Positions 1-6,180 of a stretch of 9,446 nucleotides of DNA are shown piece by piece. Position numbers and translations under genes: made by a program. Each line of letters opens with the position of its first letter. The first letter of the stretch is position 1. The DNA is taken from contig JAJZNH010000187.1 of assembly GCA_021811745.1 (NCBI GenBank), forward strand, positions 1-9,446, in the 5' to 3' direction. This stretch comes from Acidobacteriota bacterium. GTDB lineage: Bacteria; Acidobacteriota; Terriglobia; Terriglobales; Acidobacteriaceae. The notes under the pieces are model-generated. The model made no database searches. It saw only the letters and a list, made by a program, of their open reading frames with translations, and had not been told where the DNA came from.

Positions 1-800
1 TAATGGGGTTGCCGTATCTCCACCAGGCGATGCGGGCATGGGGACATCCCTATGGTCTCGAAGTCACCCTCATGGATGGGGACACGGTCTCTGAAACCAA
101 TTGCGTTCGGCAGCCGTTCTCGTGGTCCGATGTGGGACAGAACAAGGCGACGGTCCTGATCAACCGCATCAACCTGTTCTGGGGGACGAAGTGGAATGCC
201 CAACCTACGTGCTTTGATGAGACGACGGTCCGGCCGAATCATGACCACAGCCCAGATCTTCTGATTGGGTGTGTGGACACGCGGGGGGCACGCGGTGTCA
301 TTGAGCGAAGCGTGACCAGGAAGTCGAGCTATGTCACGTACTGGCTCGATCTCGGCAACAACGCGTCGAGCGGACAGTTCGTACTGGGCCAGCCGCTCAA
401 TGGTAGGAACCGCCGCAAGGCGGAACGGCTGCGGACGGTCAGCGAGCTCTATCCGGAGATTGCCGATGCCGCAGCCGGCGAAGACCCTCTGCCCAGTTGC
501 TCTGCCGTCGAGGCGCTCGAACGGCAGGAGCCGTTCATCAATCAAACGCTCGCTACAAGCGCCTTGGCCATGCTGGCGAGACTCTTCCGCTACGGCAGAC
601 TTTGCCATCACGGCGGATTTTTTAATGCTGCCACCGGACAGGTGACCCCCCTTCCTGTGGACCCCGAATTGTGGCGCCGGGTACGAAAATCGCAAAGGAA
701 GCGTGCGCTTCCCGATTCGATGGGTGGCTGGGACCGGTCAGAATGGACATCGAGGCGGGAGTCCCGGGGCGATGTCCGTCGAACGGAATCCGGGCTCTAG
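1..800 (+). CDS. PRTRC system ThiF family protein (5' partial)
   Basis: ThiF/MoeB/E1-like adenylating-fold protein of the PRTRC cassette; its reaction and substrate are not known. About 265 residues are visible and the frame is open at the left edge, so the start and the nucleotide-binding GxGGxG loop lie outside the window. Numbering from the ATG at position 3, the family signatures are DGDTVSETNCVRQPF (about 25-39, the D-x-D...N..RQ strand of the ThiF fold), K48, the CVDTRGAR strand (90-97), DLGN (116-119) and PSCSAVEALERQEPFINQ (163-180). The last 40 or so residues, after PVDPELWRR, are basic and low in complexity and do not look like the family core; a frameshift near 676-690 could explain them. 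It is followed 59 bases later by a toxin-antitoxin pair rather than another PRTRC gene. The family call is confident; function is not inferred. Confidence 0.88.
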   Translation, partial: MGLPYLHQAMRAWGHPYGLEVTLMDGDTVSETNCVRQPFSWSDVGQNKATVLINRINLFWGTKWNAQPTCFDETTVRPNHDHSPDLLIGCVDTRGARGVIERSVTRKSSYVTYWLDLGNNASSGQFVLGQPLNGRNRRKAERLRTVSELYPEIADAAAGEDPLPSCSAVEALERQEPFINQTLATSALAMLARLFRYGRLCHHGGFFNAATGQVTPLPVDPELWRRVRKSQRKRALPDSMGGWDRSEWTSRRESRGDVRRTESGL

Positions 801-829
801 TCGACGTTGCTTGCTTTCCCCATCGATGA

Positions 830-851
830 CTACTACCCTTACCAGTAGGAG
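830..851 (+). promoter_or_regulatory. Antitoxin leader: inverted repeat and ribosome binding site
   Basis: The 59-base gap before the antitoxin gene holds a small inverted repeat, CTACT (830-834) and AGTAG (844-848), whose right arm runs into a TAGGAG Shine-Dalgarno (846-851) lying 8 bases before the ATG at 860. The ribosome site is clear. The inverted repeat is short and its role as an antitoxin operator or RNA hairpin is only a guess, based on the habit of toxin-antitoxin operons to autoregulate. No convincing -35/-10 pair was found here. Confidence 0.4.
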
Positions 852-859
852 TATTACCG

Positions 860-1120
860 ATGCAGATCACGAGCAAGGGTCAGGTCACCATTCCTCAGGA
901 AGTCAGGAACCAGCTGGGCCTTCTGCCCCATACCGAGGTCGAGTTCGAAGTGAGCGGCGACCATGCCCGGATTCGCAAAGCCAGACGCACAGAAGGATAC
1001 GGTGTTCGGGGTCAGAGGGCGCTCAGGGCGCTGCGCGGCTCGGCCGATACACGCCTCTCGACGGATGAAATCATGGCACTGACCCGCGGAGGCAGCCGGT
1101 CGGGCGCGAAGGGAAAATGA
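860..1120 (+). CDS. AbrB/MazE-type antitoxin of a VapBC-like pair
   Basis: An 86-residue DNA-binding antitoxin. Residues 1-45 form a typical SpoVT-AbrB swapped-hairpin domain: MQITSKGQVTIPQEVRNQLG, then alternating hydrophobic strands through HARIRKA. Members of this domain dimerise and bind operator DNA. The C-terminal part, with STDEIMALTRG (67-77), is the usual toxin-wrapping tail of VapB proteins of this type and is followed by a basic end (SRSGAKGK). The start is fixed by TAGGAG 8 bases upstream and by the domain beginning at once. Its stop overlaps the start of the next gene (ATGA), the classic arrangement that couples translation of toxin to antitoxin. By analogy with the family it should neutralise the PIN toxin and repress its own operon; this is inferred. 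Confidence 0.9.
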   Translation: MQITSKGQVTIPQEVRNQLGLLPHTEVEFEVSGDHARIRKARRTEGYGVRGQRALRALRGSADTRLSTDEIMALTRGGSRSGAKGK

Positions 1121-1566
1121 CGATCGCACTCGGTAACCTGTCCTCCCGCCTAAGCAACTGCCGCGGCGTTCTCGTCGACAGCAATATACTCCTGGATATT
1201 GCAACCAATGACGCCAAATGGGCAGAGTGGTCGGCGCAGGCACTGGCTGAATGTGCCGAACGCACGGTCCTGATTATCAATCCCATTGTCTATGCCGATG
1301 TATCGATCGGATTCAGCACCATTGAAGCTCTGGACGCTGCTCTCCCCCTTGCTTCCTACGAGCGGGAAGCTCTGCCATGGGAGGCCGGGTTCCTTGCCGG
1401 CAAGTGCTTCCTGAGCTATCGCCGGCGAGGCGGCCGGCGGGCTACACCGCTTCCGGACTTTTATATCGGAGCGCACGCGGCCATCGAGCGGCTGGCCCTG
1501 CTCACGCGCGATGCTGCGCGCTATCGGACCTATTTCCCGAAGCTCGAAATCCTGGCGCCGTCATAG
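1117..1566 (+). CDS. VapC-type PIN domain toxin
   Basis: A 149-residue PIN-domain protein, expected to be a Mg2+-dependent endoribonuclease that cleaves tRNA or rRNA and stops growth when the antitoxin is lost. The acidic site is visible: D21 in VDSNILLD, D114 in PLPDFYIGAHA and D132 in LLTRDAARYRTYFP. The second acidic position, commonly Glu in NP-x-x-YAE, is Asp here (NPIVYADVS, D61), a conservative but notable change. The segment LPWEAGFLAGKCFLSYRRRGG (86-106) is typical of the subgroup. The length is slightly above a common VapC because of about 17 extra N-terminal residues before the first strand. The ATG overlaps the antitoxin stop by four bases (ATGA), so the two are one transcript and are translationally coupled. 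Family assignment is confident; activity is not proven. Confidence 0.9.
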   Translation: MTIALGNLSSRLSNCRGVLVDSNILLDIATNDAKWAEWSAQALAECAERTVLIINPIVYADVSIGFSTIEALDAALPLASYEREALPWEAGFLAGKCFLSYRRRGGRRATPLPDFYIGAHAAIERLALLTRDAARYRTYFPKLEILAPS

Positions 1567-1653
1567 TGTCCCGGAAGTCTGGCGCGGCAATCATCCAGGT
1601 GTGACAGGGTCCCCTTCTCCGATCGCTCAACTTTCCGGAGCGCAGGCGGCCGC

Positions 1654-2373
1654 TCAGTGCACGGTGACGTTGCCGCAGCAGCGCTTGTACTTCTTCCCGG
1701 AACCACAGTAGCAGGGATCGTTGCGGCCGATTTTCGACTTGGTTGCGGGGGGGCGGGCGGACGTCCTGCTGCTACCTGAGCGGAAGTAGTCCCAGAGCCG
1801 CTGCGTAGCGACAGATAGTCCTGCGAGTACTTCTTTTCGCAATTGGGCTTCCGGCGGAGTCTTCCACGACCGCAACTCCGGGTCGGGATCGTTCTCATGC
1901 GCCAGAGCCAGAACCGGCAACAGGATGGCAAACCTGTTCTCGTCGTCAAAGATCTCATCCCATGCCTCGCGGCAGAGGCCGACGCCTCGCAGAAAGCTGC
2001 GCGCCCAGCGATTCCCCCGCGGGATTGCCTCGTCCTCTTCGAGGATAAGCCGGGGAATGAAGACCAGATCCGGGGTAGCCAGCGCCCGGGCGATAAAATT
2101 CCAGTGGCGCATGGCCAGATTGAGGAATTCCCGGAGTTCCGCTTCGGTGGAGAACGGACCCGGACCGCCACCCCAGATCTCGTCAAGGTATGCGCTTGGA
2201 GGAACCGCCACCGGTCCGCAGATGAGCGCTGCGAAGAACCCGTCCATCTCTTCGAGATTCATGGTGCTTTCCCCGGAAAGACCTCGGAGGATTGCTTCCA
2301 GACGGTCATATTCCGCGTCCGAGAGCGACTGGTCCAGGGCGGGCCGGTTTCGAGGATGAACCTGCGGTTTCAT
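1654..2373 (-). CDS. UPF0149/YecA-like protein with C-terminal SEC-C zinc motif
   Basis: A 239-residue cytoplasmic protein of unknown function. Residues about 15-200 match the UPF0149 (YecA/YgfB) helical fold: LSDAEYDRLEAIL, then the signature NLEEMDGFFAALICGP (39-54), then WNFIARAL and a C-terminal helix bundle. After a Ser/Ala/Lys linker (200-213) comes a SEC-C motif, IGRNDPCYCGSGKKYKRCCG (215-234), with C221-x-C223 and C232-C233 as zinc ligands. SEC-C is best known from the SecA C-terminus, where it contacts SecB and ribosomes; E. coli YecA has the same architecture and is 221 residues long. The gene faces away from PRTRC E and converges on the toxin gene, so it is its own unit. The ATG at 2373 lacks a strong Shine-Dalgarno; the next Met (38) would cut into the fold. 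No link to PRTRC or the toxin is established. Confidence 0.88.
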   Translation of the reverse strand: MKPQVHPRNRPALDQSLSDAEYDRLEAILRGLSGESTMNLEEMDGFFAALICGPVAVPPSAYLDEIWGGGPGPFSTEAELREFLNLAMRHWNFIARALATPDLVFIPRLILEEDEAIPRGNRWARSFLRGVGLCREAWDEIFDDENRFAILLPVLALAHENDPDPELRSWKTPPEAQLRKEVLAGLSVATQRLWDYFRSGSSRTSARPPATKSKIGRNDPCYCGSGKKYKRCCGNVTVH

Positions 2374-2514
2374 AGCGCCAGAATACTCGCCCGAGGCCTT
2401 GCTTGAGCAGGAACCGAACAGGGCTCTTGTCGTAACACGTTTTGGACTTCTCTGAAGGGCGCAATGCTACGGCCTTGGAGATCTGTTTTCGAAGTCAAAA
2501 TCCAATTCCATCCC

Positions 2515-2520
2515 GGAGGA
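2515..2520 (+). promoter_or_regulatory. Ribosome binding site deciding the PRTRC E start
   Basis: GGAGGA lies 9 bases before the ATG at 2530. The frame stays open upstream to an ATG at 2464, but that start has no comparable ribosome site, and the family N-terminus (MFKELAPL) begins exactly at 2530. The site therefore settles the start. The rest of the 156-base divergent gap (2374-2529) shows no clear promoter; a TTGGAC at 2442 has no good -10 partner. Confidence 0.8.
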
Positions 2521-2529
2521 TTCATCCCG

Positions 2530-3099
2530 ATGTTCAAAGAACTCGCGCCGCTCGTGCGGCATCGCGCCGTCCTCTTCACCGTAAGCCATGTCGAAGACGA
2601 CCGGTTTCGCGTGAACGTTATTCCGAAGAAGATCACCGACGGTGAGAACGACGCTCTCACAACGCCGGTCAGCGTGACCGGCACTGTCGAGGATCTTGAC
2701 AGAGAACTTCCCCAGACCCTGCTCCATTTCGTCTCCAGCCACCTCGAACTGAAGAACTCGCTAGAACGGGCCAAAGCCGAAATGGAGGCGGCTTCCAAAG
2801 CCGCCAACGCCGAAGCGAGAAAGAAGTCCGGAAGCCAGATCACGAAGAAGGATCCGGCCGTGAATTCCAGCAAGCCAGCCGTGGCGTCGGAAGCTCCGGC
2901 TCCGGCGAAAGCCGAGCCTCCCAGAGCGGCTGGCCTGTTCGACACAGCTCCAGAGCCTGTCAGATCCCATGGAGACGATGGATCGGCTGCCGGGAGCGTG
3001 CGTTCTGCCATTGTGGTATCGGAGACCGACGAGGACGAGGAGATCCTCCGGGAGGCGTATGCCGAAGGCGAGGTCGAAGAAGGGGATGAGGCAGCTTGA
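2530..3099 (+). CDS. PRTRC system protein E
   Basis: A 189-residue protein of the PRTRC cassette; its molecular role is unknown. Residues 1-100 are the conserved family part: MFKELAPLVRHRAVLFTVSH, then RVNVIPKKITDGENDALTTPVSVTG, then a helical stretch with LDRELPQTLLHFVSSHLELKNSLERAKAEMEAA that ends in an Ala/Lys/Glu-rich, possibly coiled-coil, helix. After that the protein looks disordered: an Ala/Pro/Lys linker (about 101-135), GLFDTAPEP, and a strongly acidic tail (165-189, many E and D). It has no signal peptide or membrane segment, so it is cytoplasmic. In other cassettes E stands with the small protein C and with F, B, A and ThiF; here nothing PRTRC-like follows it and the next gene converges from the metal island. 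Family call confident; isolation from its partners is the odd feature. Confidence 0.88.
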   Translation: MFKELAPLVRHRAVLFTVSHVEDDRFRVNVIPKKITDGENDALTTPVSVTGTVEDLDRELPQTLLHFVSSHLELKNSLERAKAEMEAASKAANAEARKKSGSQITKKDPAVNSSKPAVASEAPAPAKAEPPRAAGLFDTAPEPVRSHGDDGSAAGSVRSAIVVSETDEDEEILREAYAEGEVEEGDEAA

Positions 3100-3205
3100 G
3101 GGGCTTTAGAAGTTCCCAGTTATGTCCGCCTTCTTTCGAGTGCAATCTACACAGCCTTGACGATGGGATAACCTCTGGGTCACGCCATGATTGAAGCTGC
3201 TGCAC
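3100..3205. other. Convergent junction between PRTRC block and metal island
   Basis: This is a 106-base gap between two genes that run towards each other. No ORF with recognisable content, no Rho-independent terminator with a T-run, no tRNA end and no obvious direct repeat was found. It is recorded because it marks the change from the PRTRC/toxin-antitoxin block to the metal-resistance block. Confidence 0.5.
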
Positions 3206-3844
3206 TCAACAGCACCCGCAGCTCTCACCGCGGAGAGCACGACGACCCTCGATGATCAGGAAAGGAACTGCCGCCAAGGCTGCAATGGAATCCATCCAGC
3301 CGATGTGGAAGGCTGCATTGATGCCAAGTCCCAGAAGGGTAATGCCCGCCAGATACGCGCATGTTGCCGATTGAACGGCATCCGCGGCTAATGCACGATT
3401 CTCCGTTGTCTTTGCCGTTCTGTGCTTGAGCCAGGCGAGCGTCGGCATCACAATGAGCGCGGCGATAGTGACCGCGATCCCGGCTGGGCTCGTGAGAGGC
3501 CGAATACCCGTCACGAGAGCTGCGATCGCGGCGGCAGCCACAACCCCAGCCAGAGCAAAGAGAAGAAGGCCTGCCCAACGCGCAGCCCGCGTCTTGTTAA
3601 GCGCAAATGCAGGCAAAAACGACATCAAAGCAACGGCTGCCGAGAGAAGCTCCACCAGGCTGTCTGCACCAAAGGCCAGCAGCGCAATGCTGTGAGCTGT
3701 GGCGGCAGCATAGAGTGCTATTCCACATTCTGCCAGCATCCACGCAAGCGTCAATCCCTGCAGCCAGAAGACAATCCTGGGTGCATCCGACGGCGGCGTA
3801 CATCCGCGGTCTTGCGTATTGATGATCGGAAGAGAGCGGTTCAT
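3206..3844 (-). CDS. Short CDF-like cation transporter with CGCC tail
   Basis: A 212-residue inner-membrane protein with about six hydrophobic segments (roughly 24-47, 49-65, 67-83, 89-111, 119-138, 160-197). It resembles the transmembrane half of cation diffusion facilitators: TM2 carries FGADSLVELLSA (D61) and TM5 carries ALAADAVQSATC (D155), where classical CDF proteins have HxxxD or DxxxD. The first residue of each pair is Ala here (A57, A151), so the usual four-ligand zinc site is incomplete. The cytoplasmic C-terminal domain of CDF proteins is absent; instead the chain ends in ESCGCC, a likely metal- or thiol-binding tail. This fits the short 'cation transporter' group related to TMEM163. 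The ATG at 3844 has only a weak Shine-Dalgarno (GAGA). It follows FTR1 on the same strand after 77 bases, so co-transcription is likely. Substrate unknown; metal transport is inferred. Confidence 0.75.
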   Translation of the reverse strand: MNRSLPIINTQDRGCTPPSDAPRIVFWLQGLTLAWMLAECGIALYAAATAHSIALLAFGADSLVELLSAAVALMSFLPAFALNKTRAARWAGLLLFALAGVVAAAAIAALVTGIRPLTSPAGIAVTIAALIVMPTLAWLKHRTAKTTENRALAADAVQSATCAYLAGITLLGLGINAAFHIGWMDSIAALAAVPFLIIEGRRALRGESCGCC

Positions 3845-3874
3845 TCAGTCTCTATTCTGCCTTGTTCAAAGATG

Positions 3875-3911
3875 GCCCGCGAGCGGAGGCGAGCCGCGGA
3901 CGCCGGCGTCC
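3875..3911. repeat. Adjacent inverted repeats between FTR1 and cation transporter genes
   Basis: The 77-base gap holds a very GC-rich stretch with two dyads: CCGCG (3877-3881) pairing with CGCGG (3895-3899), and the perfect 14-base palindrome GGACGCCGGCGTCC (3898-3911). The two share a couple of bases and could form alternative hairpins in the transcript just after the FTR1 stop codon. There is no T-run, so this is not a standard Rho-independent terminator. It could stabilise the FTR1 message or damp readthrough into the cation transporter; this is inference. Confidence 0.45.
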
Positions 3912-3921
3912 AGATCGTAGG

Positions 3922-4890
3922 TCACTTTCGGGCTATAAAGTACGAACCTAAGACAAGGGCAGCAGCAAGGGTCTGCGCTGCCAGCGTTTCCACTGTCGGA
4001 AACACGGAGAACCAAAGGCCCATCCACGCAGGGATATGGTTCGCCAGCAACGGAATGGTGGTTGTCGGAAGCCAATGGGCGACCTGCATCTCCTGTGCCT
4101 GCTCGCCCACCATGACGAGCAAGACCGCCCCAAGCATTGCCCCAGTGAACACCAGCATCTTCCGGTACGGCAGTTTGCAGTGAGCAAAAAAGTTGAGGAT
4201 CGCAACAATGCCGGTGAACAGGACCCCGAGGATCACACCATACAACACCGGCTCGCCGCCGAGCTTCAGACGGTAGCTTTGCAGAAAGAGAACGACCTCG
4301 ACGCCCTCGCGATAGAAGGAAGTAAATCCAAGCAGAGCCATGCCCAGCAAAAGGCGCTGCTCAGATGCCGTACCCTTTTCAGCCTCCTTCAGCAGCTCTC
4401 GCTTTCGATTGTTGTGAAGGGAGATCCACCCAGTCCAGTAAAGTTTGTGGAAAAACCAATTCATCACGACCAGCAGCACGACAATCGCGAGCAATCCTGT
4501 ACCGGCCTGGACGTACAGAGCGTTGATGTTCTGCGTCAGGTCGTCAACGATGCTCACCGCGATGAACCATGTGACGAGCGTCGCAAGAAAACCAATAGCG
4601 ATCCCGGCCGCCACGGGACGCCTATAGAAAGAATTCCCCGATTTTGCCATCCCCGCAGTGAGCGCGGAAAGTACTAGAACGCACTCCAGCCCCTCGCGAA
4701 AGACCAGGACACCAATATCGAGGATTCCAGCGAATGATCCTGCTTGGTGAGCGATCGGATTTGGGTATCCAGAGGAAACTATCCCCTGCCAAATCAGAAC
4801 GATAATCAGGAACAGCGCAGCGGACCCGAGAAGGATGCGGAAACTCCAGTTCACGACTTGCGACGGGCGAGAGGTCGATTCCAAATACAC
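3922..4890 (-). CDS. FTR1 family iron permease
   Basis: An inner-membrane protein of the FTR1/EfeU family, which takes up ferric iron, often after oxidation of ferrous iron by a partner. Both family motifs are present: REGLE at about residues 65-69 and REGVE at 194-198 (counted from the start used here), each in a membrane helix. About seven hydrophobic segments are seen, the first beginning near the N-terminus (LLGSAALFLIIVLIW). Length about 322 residues is normal. The frame is open to a TTG at 4911, but that codon sits inside an inverted repeat overlapping the promoter, so it should not be transcribed. The first in-frame start after the -10 box is GTG at 4890, which coincides with the expected transcription start and could be leaderless; GTG at 4854 is an alternative. 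None has a Shine-Dalgarno. No EfeO, EfeB or P19 partner is visible. Function confident, start uncertain. Confidence 0.88.
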   Translation of the reverse strand: MYLESTSRPSQVVNWSFRILLGSAALFLIIVLIWQGIVSSGYPNPIAHQAGSFAGILDIGVLVFREGLECVLVLSALTAGMAKSGNSFYRRPVAAGIAIGFLATLVTWFIAVSIVDDLTQNINALYVQAGTGLLAIVVLLVVMNWFFHKLYWTGWISLHNNRKRELLKEAEKGTASEQRLLLGMALLGFTSFYREGVEVVLFLQSYRLKLGGEPVLYGVILGVLFTGIVAILNFFAHCKLPYRKMLVFTGAMLGAVLLVMVGEQAQEMQVAHWLPTTTIPLLANHIPAWMGLWFSVFPTVETLAAQTLAAALVLGSYFIARK

Positions 4891-4896
4891 AGAAGT

Positions 4897-4924
4897 ATTA
4901 TATACGACCAATTAAGTCGTATAT
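4897..4924 (-). promoter_or_regulatory. FTR1 promoter with Rrf2/IscR-like operator
   Basis: Reading leftwards, a perfect TATAAT (4902-4897) overlaps the edge of a perfect inverted repeat with 9-base arms, ATATACGAC (4900-4908) and GTCGTATAT (4916-4924), separated by 7 bases. The repeat fills the space between the -35 and -10 regions, where a bound repressor would block RNA polymerase. No good -35 hexamer is present. The ATA-n3-GAC-n7-GTC-n3-TAT layout and 25-base length equal those of the IscR type 1 site of E. coli, so a regulator of the Rrf2 family sensing iron, Fe-S or nitric oxide is a reasonable guess. The repeat and the -10 box are seen directly; the regulator is inferred. Confidence 0.65.
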
Positions 4925-4974
4925 TGAGCCTGCTGTGCGCCTTTATCTGTCGCAGGGCAGAATTCTCTTTTTTG

Positions 4975-6147
4975 CTACATCGCGTGGCCGTGGTGATGCA
5001 GCCCGTGATCGTCACCTTCCTGATGGGTGTTCATCATGCGAAGCATGGCCGGGCCTCCGGTGCGAAGAAAACGAATGATCACCAGCAACGCAAAAACCAG
5101 AAAGACGATGTTGAGCACGGTCGTGTAGTTCCAGCGAATTGCAGCTTCGGCGATCTGCGCATGCCGTTGTTGAGGGATCAGATGGAAAGCTCCGAAGACG
5201 AACTCAACAGCCAGCGCGGCAACGGTCATTGAAGCATAGAAAATAACCAAGAGCAGCGCACTGATCCTCAGTCCATAGTATTTGCGATAGATATTGAGGA
5301 TCGGAAGGATGATCAGGTCGGCGAACAGAAAGGCCACCACTCCGCCAAAGCTGATACCGCCGTTCCAGAGCACGGCTGCCAGAGGTACGTTGCCGACCGA
5401 GCAGACGAAGGACAGGATGGCTACAGCTGGGCCTATAACCGGTCCCCATAATTTGGCCAACACAGGATGGCCATGCAGGAAGAAGGCTTGCCAAAAGCTT
5501 TGAGGCACCCAGGCTGCCAACGCTCCGGCGATTAGCAGTCCACCGCCGATGTCGAGCCAGGTCGATGCCCAGTCCATCACGAAGAAGTGGCTGATTGCAG
5601 TGCGTCCTTTTGCAGAGATCATGCGCTGCCAGAGGCTTCCTTCGTGGAGAGACATGTCCATGGCGGCGTGGCCCTCCATCCGTCCCTGCAAACCTCTCTC
5701 CGCCTGTTGCCGGGCCTTCTCCACGATCTTCGGTGTAACAAATGCCCTGAAGAGAACGGCCATGATGATGATCATCAGCGGGCCGCCGGTGAACTCTGCC
5801 AGAGTGAACTGCCAACCCATCAGCACGGCCAGCAGAATGCCCAGTTCCACCACCAGATTTGTGGAAGCAAACTGAAAGGCCATGGCTGCCGTGAAGTTCG
5901 CGCCTTTCCGGAACATCGAACGCGCCAGGGCGACTGCGGCGTAAGAGCAGGATGAGGATGCCGCGCCGAGTCCGCTTGCAATCGCAAGGGTTCTCGGCGA
6001 GTCATCAGGCAGCAGACGGATCATTTCTTCTTTGGAAACGACTGCCTGAACGACTCCCGAAAGGGAGAAGCCCAGGATAAGCGCCCAGAGAATCTCCCAG
6101 AACATGGCAAACGACATCATGAGTGCGTGACCGACCGCAGCAAACAT
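4975..6147 (-). CDS. DUF318/ArsP_1 family permease with His-rich tail
   Basis: A 390-residue inner-membrane protein of the COG0701/PF03773 permease family, with about eight hydrophobic helices split by a charged loop (about 138-190). Conserved stretches are GLGAASSSCSYAAVALAR (59-76, C67), AMAFQFASTNLVVELG (88-103) and SFVCSVGNVPLAAVLW (246-261, C249), the two cysteines lying in equivalent halves of an internal duplication. Some family members (ArsP) export trivalent organoarsenicals; many others sit beside heavy-metal genes with unknown substrate. The C-terminus is a cytoplasmic or periplasmic metal-binding-like tail with six His (375-388: H375, H381, H384-386, H388). The frame extends to a GTG at 6180, but ATG 6147 is chosen because GAGGAGG stands 8 bases before it. 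It lies 33 bases after the CusA stop on the same strand, so an operon with the efflux pump is likely. Family confident, substrate unknown. Confidence 0.82.
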   Translation of the reverse strand: MFAAVGHALMMSFAMFWEILWALILGFSLSGVVQAVVSKEEMIRLLPDDSPRTLAIASGLGAASSSCSYAAVALARSMFRKGANFTAAMAFQFASTNLVVELGILLAVLMGWQFTLAEFTGGPLMIIIMAVLFRAFVTPKIVEKARQQAERGLQGRMEGHAAMDMSLHEGSLWQRMISAKGRTAISHFFVMDWASTWLDIGGGLLIAGALAAWVPQSFWQAFFLHGHPVLAKLWGPVIGPAVAILSFVCSVGNVPLAAVLWNGGISFGGVVAFLFADLIILPILNIYRKYYGLRISALLLVIFYASMTVAALAVEFVFGAFHLIPQQRHAQIAEAAIRWNYTTVLNIVFLVFALLVIIRFLRTGGPAMLRMMNTHQEGDDHGLHHHGHAM

Positions 6148-6155
6148 CTCTATTG

Positions 6156-6162
6156 CCTCCTC
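6156..6162 (-). promoter_or_regulatory. Ribosome binding site deciding the permease start
   Basis: GAGGAGG on the minus strand, 8 bases before ATG 6147. It lies inside the longer open frame that begins at GTG 6180, so it argues that the 11 residues before the ATG are not translated. Confidence 0.75.
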
Positions 6163-6180
6163 AAAGGTTGATTGTTGCAC

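Noticed and set aside
1571..1655. Possible bidirectional terminator between the toxin and UPF0149 genes
   Set aside because: CCGGAA/TTCCGG and GAGCG/CGCTC can pair, but one loop is about 55 bases long and neither stem is followed by a T-run.
1530..2186. Second minus-strand frame of 218 residues in the UPF0149 region
   Set aside because: It is in another frame of the same strand as the UPF0149/SEC-C gene, is rich in Arg and Ser, and shows no domain.
2370..3011. Long minus-strand frame opposite PRTRC E (213 residues)
   Set aside because: It lies antisense to a gene with clear family motifs and its own ribosome site; its sequence is Ser/Ala/Arg-rich and has no recognisable domain.
3422..4183. 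Plus-strand frame of 253 residues spanning the cation transporter and FTR1 genes
   Set aside because: It runs antisense across two membrane-protein genes and their gap, with no recognisable motif.
4925..4974. Terminator after the permease gene
   Set aside because: GCCTGC and GCAGGGC arms pair only imperfectly, and the T-run is on the wrong side for the minus-strand transcript.
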